A stretch of 64,000 bases of DNA, taken from contig NZ_JAJISD010000009.1 of assembly GCF_020880995.1 (NCBI RefSeq), positions 62,001 to 126,000 of the forward strand. The letters are read 5' to 3'. Positions 59,401 through 64,000 of this stretch are shown here, one piece after another. Each line of letters starts with the position of its first letter. Position 1 is the first letter of the stretch. A model generated the notes under the pieces. That model ran no database searches, was not told where the DNA came from, and worked only from the letters and a program-made list of their open reading frames with translations. This DNA is from Reyranella aquatilis. Its GTDB lineage: Bacteria; Pseudomonadota; Alphaproteobacteria; Reyranellales; Reyranellaceae. The position numbers and the translations under genes are program-made.

Positions 59401-59798
59401 CCCTGGAAGACGAGTTCGGCGTGGCCAACCTCGTGGTCTGGCCCAAGGTGTTCGACTCCCATCGGCGTATCGTGATGGGGGCGCGCCTGATGGGCGTGCG
59501 CGGCCGCGTCCAGTGCGAGGGGAAAGACGACTACAAGGTGATCCATCTCGTCGCCGAGGAAGTGTGGGATCTCTCGGCCGATCTCGATTCGATCTCGGAA
59601 CTGGACCTGTTCCACCTGACCAATGGCCGTGGCGACGCCGTCGCCACGGGCTCAAACGATCGCCGGGTGAAGACGCCGGAAGCCAACGCGACCCGCCACC
59701 GCTCGAGCCGGAGCGGTACCGCCAAGCCGGATTACGACCGCAACCGCATCGTGCTCGAACGGCCGAAGATCAGGATCGCGTCACGCGACTTCCACTGA
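56490..59798 (+). CDS. dnaE2: DnaE2 (ImuC), error-prone DNA polymerase III alpha subunit
   Basis: A 1102-residue C-family polymerase. The N-terminal PHP domain starts AELQVTTNYSFLRGGSHP. The catalytic palm carries PPDIDVDFEHERR (about residue 380), with RGRGSAANSAVCY just before it. The fingers, HVGGFVLTEDRLDELVP and the KVDVLALGMLTALRK segment follow. The C-terminal OB fold (VVFVTLEDEFGVANLVVWP) is present. The active-site acids are intact, so it is a working translesion polymerase. It begins 3 bases after the PIN gene and is presumably translated by coupling. Together with ImuA and ImuB it makes the SOS mutasome. Confidence 0.95.
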   Translation: MDYAELQVTTNYSFLRGGSHPQELVERAIELGHTAIGITDRNTLAGVVRAFAASRDEENPKDPACDRIRLLVGSRLETRDGCSLLVYPTDLEAYKRLSRLLTLGNRRAEKGQCDIGFEDLAGHAEDLLAIVLPPRRPEEPAFLDRLQKLAALFAGRCYLAASMLYRGDDARRLALLDDLADRHGIKLVATNDVHYHVPERRALQDVVTAIRLGCTVEALGFRRFASAERHLKSSAEMARLFRRHPHAIAATQEIVQRCSFSLRQLTYQYPVVYEGGETPMDKLMRLTWEGANWRYPGGVPEKVAGTIRKEFALIDLKKIAPYFLTVHEIVMEARRRGILCQGRGSAANSAVCYCLGITSVNPDETDVLFERFLSNSRNEPPDIDVDFEHERREQIIQWIYDTKSRHRAALAATVISFRSRSAIREVGKVLGLSPDTVGVMADTVWGMGASGVKAEHVREVGLDPADPRIMLALELSSDLCGFPRHLSQHVGGFVLTEDRLDELVPIQNAAMENRTVVEWDKDDLDALGIYKVDVLALGMLTALRKSFALVEKHYGEKLTLAMRPDDKNVYEMLCRADSVGVFQVESRAQMSMLPRLKPRQYYDLVVQVAIVRPGPIQGGMVHPYLRNRANPDAVDYPGPKLRKVLERTLGVPLFQEQAMQIAIDGAGFSPERADELRRAMATFRHNGTIYKFKMPFIEGMKKNGYGEDFAERCFKQIEGFGEYGFPESHAASFAILVYASSYVKHYYPEVFAAALLNSQPMGFYAPAQLVRDAREHDVDVRPPDINASDSDCTLEPGKSNRCALRLGLCQVTGLSKEAADQLVARRGDQPYRDPADLWRRSGLTKRQIVALARADAFASLGLTRRDVLWAVRGFPEGQLPLLDTQPEARDLEPPVTLPRLTLGEQVVDDYSSFSLSLRSHPMELLRATFAEHGFSSTETLKTAKNGALLTLAGLVLVRQRPGTASGVVFVTLEDEFGVANLVVWPKVFDSHRRIVMGARLMGVRGRVQCEGKDDYKVIHLVAEEVWDLSADLDSISELDLFHLTNGRGDAVATGSNDRRVKTPEANATRHRSSRSGTAKPDYDRNRIVLERPKIRIASRDFH

Positions 59799-59833
59799 AG
59801 CCGCCGCCCACCCTGCTTCGTCTCGATCGGGCC

Positions 59834-60067
59834 CTACTTCGTCTCGATCAGGAGTGACAGAAGACGCCGCATCGTCGGCATCAGGAACAGCATGATCGGG
59901 AACGCGACCATCCAGGACGCCATCCACGATTCCATCCAGCGGGCGAACATGCCCGGCTCGAAGCCGATGGCGCGAATCGTCGCGATTCCGGAAACCAGGA
60001 AAGTCATGACGAAGGTCAGCGCCAGCGGCATGGCGATGTGCATCGTACGGGCAGGGAGTTTCTTCAC
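59834..60067 (-). CDS. DUF2798 family small membrane protein
   Basis: A 77-residue protein with two membrane helices (about residues 11-32 and 46-68), matching DUF2798: KKLPARTMHIAMPLALTF, then MVAFPIMLFLMPTMRRL. Function unknown. The last codons (IETK) are part of a 21-base tandem duplication that extends past the stop. It is convergent with dnaE2 and divergent from the amidase gene across 62 bases. Confidence 0.8.
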   Translation of the reverse strand: MKKLPARTMHIAMPLALTFVMTFLVSGIATIRAIGFEPGMFARWMESWMASWMVAFPIMLFLMPTMRRLLSLLIETK

Positions 60068-60129
60068 GGCGGGCCGGACAATATGGTACGGGCTTGGACC
60101 TCGTCCATCCCCGTCGCGGAAGCCCTCCC

Positions 60130-61587
60130 ATGTCCCTTGCCCTCCCGTTCCAGACCGCCAAGCAGCTCGCCGCTGCGGTCCGGAAGAAGAAGATCGGCTG
60201 CCTGGAACTGCTCGACCTCTATCTGAAGCGGGTCGAGGCCTACAATCCCGAACTCAACGCCATCATCGCGACCGACATCGAGGGCGCCCGCAAGCGCGCC
60301 AAGGCGGCGGACCGCGCCGTCAGGGCCGGCAAGAAGCTCGGCCCCCTGCACGGCGTGCCCATGACGATCAAGGAATCCTTCGACGTCGCGGGTTTCCCCA
60401 CCACCTGGGGCGATCCGGCCTTCAAGGACACGGTCGTCCAGCAGAACTCGCTGGTCACGCAGCGCATGCTGGATGCCGGCGTCACCCTGTTCGGCAAGAG
60501 CAACGTGCCGCTGAACCTCGCCGACTGGCAGAGCTACAACGAGGTCTACGGCTCGACCAACAATCCCTGGGATCTCGGCCGCACGCCGGGCGGCTCCTCG
60601 GGCGGCTCGGGCGCGGCGCTGGCCGCCGGCCTCACCGGCATCGAGGCGGGCAGCGACATCGGCGCCTCGATCCGCAACCCGGCCCATTATTGCGGCGTCT
60701 GGGGCCACAAGCCGAGCTGGGGCGTGGTCTCGCCGAAGGGCCATGCGCTGGCCGGCGCCGTCGCCTATGGCGATATCGGCGTGGTGGGGCCGCTGGCCCG
60801 GGGCGCGGAGGACCTCGAGATCGCGCTGACGGCGATGGCGGGCCCCGATTCGATCGACGGCCGTGGCTGGACGCTCAGCCTGCCGCGCTCGAAGAAGACG
60901 AAGCTGCGCGACTTCAAAGTGGCGGTGCTGCTGACCGATCCCAATGCCGAGGTCGACGATTCGGTGCAGGAGCAGATTTCGAAGCTCGCGGCCTTCCTCG
61001 CCAGGAACAAGGTCAAGGTGAGCGACAAGGCGCGGCCGGCCATCGACACGACGGAACTGAACGACGTCTATATCCGCCTGCTGAGGGCGGCGACCTCAGG
61101 CCGCATGAGCGACGCGGTCTACGAGCAGGCCGTGAAGGATGCGGCCAGCCTGCCGGCCGACGACATGAGCTACTTCGCCCAGATGCAGCGCGGCAATTCC
61201 CTGCCGCACCGGAGCTGGCTGCAGCTGAACGAGAAGCGTCACAAGATGCGCTGGGCCTGGGATGCCTTCTTCCAGGACTACGACCTGATGCTCTGCCCTG
61301 TCGCCGTGACGGCGGCCTTCCCGCACGACCAGGCGGGCCTGCGCCACAAGCGCACGATCGTCGTGAACAACAAGAAGGTGCCGGTCGTCGACCAGATCTT
61401 CTGGGCAGGCTACTCCGGCGTCACCTGGCTGCCGTCGACCGCCGCCCCGATCGGCCAGAGCAAGGAAGGCCTGCCGATCGGCGTGCAGATCATCGGACGC
61501 CAGTACGGCGACTACGAGTGCATCCAGTTCGCCAAGCTGCTGGAGAAGGAATATCGCGGCTTCGAGCCGCCGCCGGCCTATAGCTGA
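60130..61587 (+). CDS. Amidase signature family hydrolase, second copy
   Basis: A 485-residue amidase. The triad is visible: Lys in [14 protein letters not shown] (about residue 80), cis-Ser in [13 protein letters not shown] (about 157) and the nucleophile Ser in [14 protein letters not shown] (about 181). [13 protein letters not shown] distinguishes it from the other amidase in the window, and its C-terminal half has no close match there, so the two are old paralogues. The ATG at 60130 fits the family start; a longer frame from a TTG/ATG upstream is not supported. It precedes apt by 14 bases. Confidence 0.9.
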   Translation: MSLALPFQTAKQLAAAVRKKKIGCLELLDLYLKRVEAYNPELNAIIATDIEGARKRAKAADRAVRAGKKLGPLHGVPMTIKESFDVAGFPTTWGDPAFKDTVVQQNSLVTQRMLDAGVTLFGKSNVPLNLADWQSYNEVYGSTNNPWDLGRTPGGSSGGSGAALAAGLTGIEAGSDIGASIRNPAHYCGVWGHKPSWGVVSPKGHALAGAVAYGDIGVVGPLARGAEDLEIALTAMAGPDSIDGRGWTLSLPRSKKTKLRDFKVAVLLTDPNAEVDDSVQEQISKLAAFLARNKVKVSDKARPAIDTTELNDVYIRLLRAATSGRMSDAVYEQAVKDAASLPADDMSYFAQMQRGNSLPHRSWLQLNEKRHKMRWAWDAFFQDYDLMLCPVAVTAAFPHDQAGLRHKRTIVVNNKKVPVVDQIFWAGYSGVTWLPSTAAPIGQSKEGLPIGVQIIGRQYGDYECIQFAKLLEKEYRGFEPPPAYS

Positions 61588-61601
61588 GCCCAGGAGACAG
61601 A

Positions 61602-62129
61602 ATGTCCAAGGATATGGATCTCAAGAAGCACATCCGCTCGATTCCCGACTTCCCCAAGCCGGGCATCCTTTTCTACGACATCTCCACCCTGCTCGCGCAT
61701 CCCAAGGCATGGCACACCACGATCGAGCGGCTGGCCGATCTCATCCGGCCGCACAAGCCCGACGTGCTTGCGGGCATCGAATCACGCGGCTTCCTGCTGG
61801 CTGCGCCGCTGGCGCTGGCGCTGGGCACGGGCTTCGTGATGTTGCGCAAGAAGGGCAAATTGCCGGGCATGACCGTGCGCCACACCTATGCGCTCGAGTA
61901 CGGGACGGACACGATCGAGATCCAGCAGGATGCGGTGCACAAGGGCGCACGCGTCGTGCTGGTCGACGACCTGCTGGCGACCGGCGGCACGATGGCCGCT
62001 GCCGTCGAACTGCTGGAAAGCGTCGGCGCCGTGGTGCCCACGGCCGCCTGCATCATCGAGCTGACCTTCCTCGAGGGTCGCAAGAAGCTGAAGCCGCCGG
62101 TCGAAACGCTGCTGCAGTACGACAGCTAG
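61602..62129 (+). CDS. apt: Adenine phosphoribosyltransferase
   Basis: A 175-residue purine salvage enzyme converting adenine and PRPP to AMP. The PRPP-binding motif [17 protein letters not shown] (about residues 122-138) and the flexible-loop residues around [10 protein letters not shown] are present. [19 protein letters not shown] is the characteristic N-terminal strand. Two ATGs, at 61602 and 61614, are possible; GGAGACAG lies before the first. It lies 14 bases after the amidase, so they may be co-transcribed. Confidence 0.95.
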   Translation: MSKDMDLKKHIRSIPDFPKPGILFYDISTLLAHPKAWHTTIERLADLIRPHKPDVLAGIESRGFLLAAPLALALGTGFVMLRKKGKLPGMTVRHTYALEYGTDTIEIQQDAVHKGARVVLVDDLLATGGTMAAAVELLESVGAVVPTAACIIELTFLEGRKKLKPPVETLLQYDS

Positions 62130-62191
62130 ACGCGCGGCACCGCTTTCCGCTCCGCCGCCAAACCGGCTAGCATGGCGGCGGGAGGAACCAG

Positions 62192-63283
62192 ATGTTCTCA
62201 GTGTCCGCGTGCTTCTCCGAGACCTATGCGGAGGCGCGCCCCAAATTCTGCGCCGCCGCGGCCGAGGCCGGCGGCTCCCTGCGGTCATGGCTCAATCCCA
62301 AGGCACGCGGGCCGGGCGGCGAGCGGCTGTTTCTGGATACGGCGCGCTTCGGTGCGGCCGACGCCGCGAACATGCTGGTACTGATCGCGGGAACGCACGG
62401 CGTCGAAGGCCACTGCGGTTCGGGCGCCGAGATCGCGTGGCTCAAGTCGGGCGGCCCGGCCCGGCTCCCGCCCGACACCGGCGCGCTGCTCATCCACGCG
62501 CTCAATCCGTATGGTTTCGCGTGGACCCGCCGCGTCACCGAAGACAATGTCGATCTCAACCGCAACTTCGTCGACCACGACAAGGGCTACCCGGGCAACG
62601 ACGGCTATCTCGCCATCGCCGACGCTGTCCTGCCGCTGGCCTGGGACGAAGTCAGCCGGGCCGAAACGGAACGCGTGTTCGCGGCCTATGCCCAGAAGCA
62701 CGGCGCCTTCGGCCTGCAGGGCGCGCTCAGCGGCGGCCAGTACACCCATCCCGACGGAATCTTCTTCGGCGGCACGACCCCGACCTGGAGCAACCGGACG
62801 GTGCGTGCCATCGCCCGCGAGGAACTGTCGCGGGCCCGCCGCGTCGGCATCATCGACTTTCACACCGGCCTCGGCCCGTTCGGACATGGCGAGCTGATCT
62901 GCGCCGTGTCGTCCACCGCCAGGTCCTTCGCCCGCGCCAAGGCCTGGTATGGCGAGGAGATGACCTCGCCCGAAGGCGGCACCTCGACCTCGGCGGTCGT
63001 CGTCGGGGTCATGACCGACGCCTTCCCGCAGGAACTGCCCGATGCCGAGGTCACATCGGTCGCCCTGGAATACGGCACCTATCCCGTGCCCGAAGTGCTC
63101 ACCGCCTTGCGCGGCGACAACTGGCTGCATCATCGCGGCGATCTCGGCTCGGAACAGGGGCGGGCTCTCAAGGCCGACATCAAGGAGCGCTTCTTCCCTG
63201 CCGGCGACAAATGGCGGGAGATGGTCTGGGCGCGTGCCGATCAGACGATCGGCTGGGCCCTCAAGGGGATGACCGGGGGATGA
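62192..63283 (+). CDS. DUF2817 (M14-like metallocarboxypeptidase fold) protein
   Basis: A 363-residue zinc-peptidase-like protein. The metal-binding HxxE is in LIAGTHGVEGHCGSG (about residue 70), and a later His is in GIIDFHTGLGP (about 228). NPYGFAWTRRVTEDNVDLNRNF is the substrate-binding Arg/Asn segment of the M14 fold. The family is DUF2817, whose substrate is unknown. GGGAGGA lies 7 bases before the ATG, with TAGCAT about 20 bases upstream as a possible -10. It overlaps the next gene by 4 bases (ATGA). Confidence 0.85.
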   Translation: MFSVSACFSETYAEARPKFCAAAAEAGGSLRSWLNPKARGPGGERLFLDTARFGAADAANMLVLIAGTHGVEGHCGSGAEIAWLKSGGPARLPPDTGALLIHALNPYGFAWTRRVTEDNVDLNRNFVDHDKGYPGNDGYLAIADAVLPLAWDEVSRAETERVFAAYAQKHGAFGLQGALSGGQYTHPDGIFFGGTTPTWSNRTVRAIAREELSRARRVGIIDFHTGLGPFGHGELICAVSSTARSFARAKAWYGEEMTSPEGGTSTSAVVVGVMTDAFPQELPDAEVTSVALEYGTYPVPEVLTALRGDNWLHHRGDLGSEQGRALKADIKERFFPAGDKWREMVWARADQTIGWALKGMTGG

Positions 63284-64000
63284 GCCTCGCCGAGGCGAGC
63301 GGGGATACCGCGCGGCAGAGGCTGCAGAAGGTCCTGCAGCAGACGCCGCTGTTCGCCGATCTCGATCCCGAGGCTCTGAAGGTCGTCGAACGCGAATTGA
63401 CGCTGCTGGTGCTGCCTGGGGGCGCTTCGCTCTTCCGCGTGGGCGAACCCGCCGATGCGGTATATGTCGTCACCAGCGGCTGCCTTGGCGTCTTCCGCCA
63501 CGAATCGCAGGCCGAAGCACTCGAACCGATGCTGATCGCCGAGGTTCCGCCCGGCAACCTGGTCGGCGAGATGTCGCTGCTGTCACAGGGCAAGCGAACG
63601 CGCAGCGTCGCCGCACTGCGCGACAGCGAAGTCTGGCGGCTGCCGCAGACCAGCTTCAACGCGCTCACCTCGCATCACCCCGAAGTGCTGCCGGCACTGA
63701 TGCGCAGCGTGGTTTCGCGCAATGCCGCCGACGCCGACGCGGGCAAGCGTCGCCGCCAGCCGCGAACCTTCGCCCTGCTGCCGAGCGGGCCTGACGTTCC
63801 GGCGGCGCGGTTCGCCGTCCTGCTCGCCAATGCACTCGGCCGCATCGGAAACCAGGTGCAGATGCTGGGATCGGAATCGCTCGACCAGGAACCGGAATGG
63901 TTCGCGCGCTGCGAGATGGAATCGTCGTTCGTGCTCTACCGTGCCGATCCGACGTTGACGCCGTGGACCGAACTCTGCCTGCGCCAGGCCGACTGCCTGG
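63280..64000 (+). CDS. Cyclic-nucleotide-binding domain protein, N-terminal part (patatin/NTE type likely)
   Basis: The frame runs off the window end, with 240 residues visible. Residues about 20-140 form a cyclic-nucleotide-binding fold (LFADLDPEALKVVERELT, then GEMSLLSQGKRTRSVAALRDSEV with the phosphate-binding Arg). Residues 165-240 (TFALLPSGPDVPAARFAVLLANALG, VLYRADPTLTPWTELCLRQAD) match the spacer of bacterial neuropathy-target-esterase-like patatins, where the lipase domain follows. The lipase domain itself is beyond the window. The ATGA overlap with DUF2817 indicates an operon. Confidence 0.8.
   Translation, partial: MSLAEASGDTARQRLQKVLQQTPLFADLDPEALKVVERELTLLVLPGGASLFRVGEPADAVYVVTSGCLGVFRHESQAEALEPMLIAEVPPGNLVGEMSLLSQGKRTRSVAALRDSEVWRLPQTSFNALTSHHPEVLPALMRSVVSRNAADADAGKRRRQPRTFALLPSGPDVPAARFAVLLANALGRIGNQVQMLGSESLDQEPEWFARCEMESSFVLYRADPTLTPWTELCLRQADCL

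Noticed and set aside
56292-59615. 1107-codon open frame on the minus strand
   Set aside because: It is antisense to dnaE2, whose product has all polymerase motifs. The shadow frame has biased composition and no recognisable motif.
1-64000. CRISPR arrays, insertion sequences, prophage or integrase genes
   Set aside because: No regularly spaced direct repeats, transposase or integrase motifs, or tRNA-flanked att sites were seen.

Overview
The window is GC-rich, densely coded DNA from an alphaproteobacterial chromosome. The best taxonomic evidence is a GTTC-N7-GTTC type LexA box in front of an imuA-imuB-dnaE2 mutagenesis cassette. The abundance of TRAP and ABC uptake systems, amidases, CoA-transferase and CoA-ligase genes, and several families of palindromic intergenic repeats fits a soil or rhizosphere member of Hyphomicrobiales/Rhodospirillales. 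A Reyranella-like or Bradyrhizobium-like organism is a guess, not a demonstration. I see no rRNA, tRNA, CRISPR array, insertion sequence or prophage. Intergenic spaces are short, none exceeds 300 bases, and many genes overlap by 1-16 bases.

Layout. 1-6885: the end of a BASS-like transporter, a DctPQM TRAP transporter, and a convergent catabolic set (Asp/Glu-racemase-family enzyme, FAD oxidoreductase, amidase). 7003-11305: a CNNM/HlyC membrane protein, an AbrB-family membrane protein, a CinA/MoaB-type protein and methionine aminopeptidase. 11369-17384: a Tat-exported multicopper oxidase fused to an FG-GAP-like domain, facing a serine hydrolase and an unrecognised two-part protein. 17505-28773: RadC, a TauD/TfdA dioxygenase, an orphan receiver, DUF72, a broken arsR gene followed by an AHSA1-type SRPBCC gene and a transglutaminase-like gene, VOC, gamma-glutamylcyclotransferase, a class III cyclase, an esterase with a TetR regulator, an FAH-family enzyme, a lectin-like secreted protein and a HAD phosphatase. 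28800-31655: a second TRAP system on the minus strand. 31765-33643: small envelope proteins. 33724-45767: one colinear run holding an aromatic-acid CoA ligase, a Liv-type ABC transporter, a polyamine ABC transporter and a SorAB-like sulfite dehydrogenase. 45768-47863: HxlR regulator, carboxymuconolactone-decarboxylase-family protein and BenE transporter. 47996-53218: M20 amidohydrolase, CaiB-type CoA-transferase, HDAC-family amidohydrolase, APH(6)-type kinase and metallo-beta-lactamase-fold protein. 53365-59798: the SOS mutasome operon imuA-imuB-[FitA/PIN pair]-dnaE2. 59834-64000: DUF2798, amidase, adenine phosphoribosyltransferase, DUF2817 and the start of a cyclic-nucleotide-binding patatin-type protein.

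How the genes fit together. Most of the window is uptake and degradation of organic acids, amides, aromatics and polyamines. The most unusual items are four. A toxin-antitoxin-like pair with a degenerate PIN active site is built into the SOS mutasome operon. An arsR repressor has been reduced by an internal deletion while its operator and regulated gene survive. Two transporter operons are each split by a different palindromic repeat family. RadC carries an extra N-terminal GGxW...W-type module. Several genes also have a -10-like hexamer only 5-7 bases before the start codon, which suggests leaderless transcripts.
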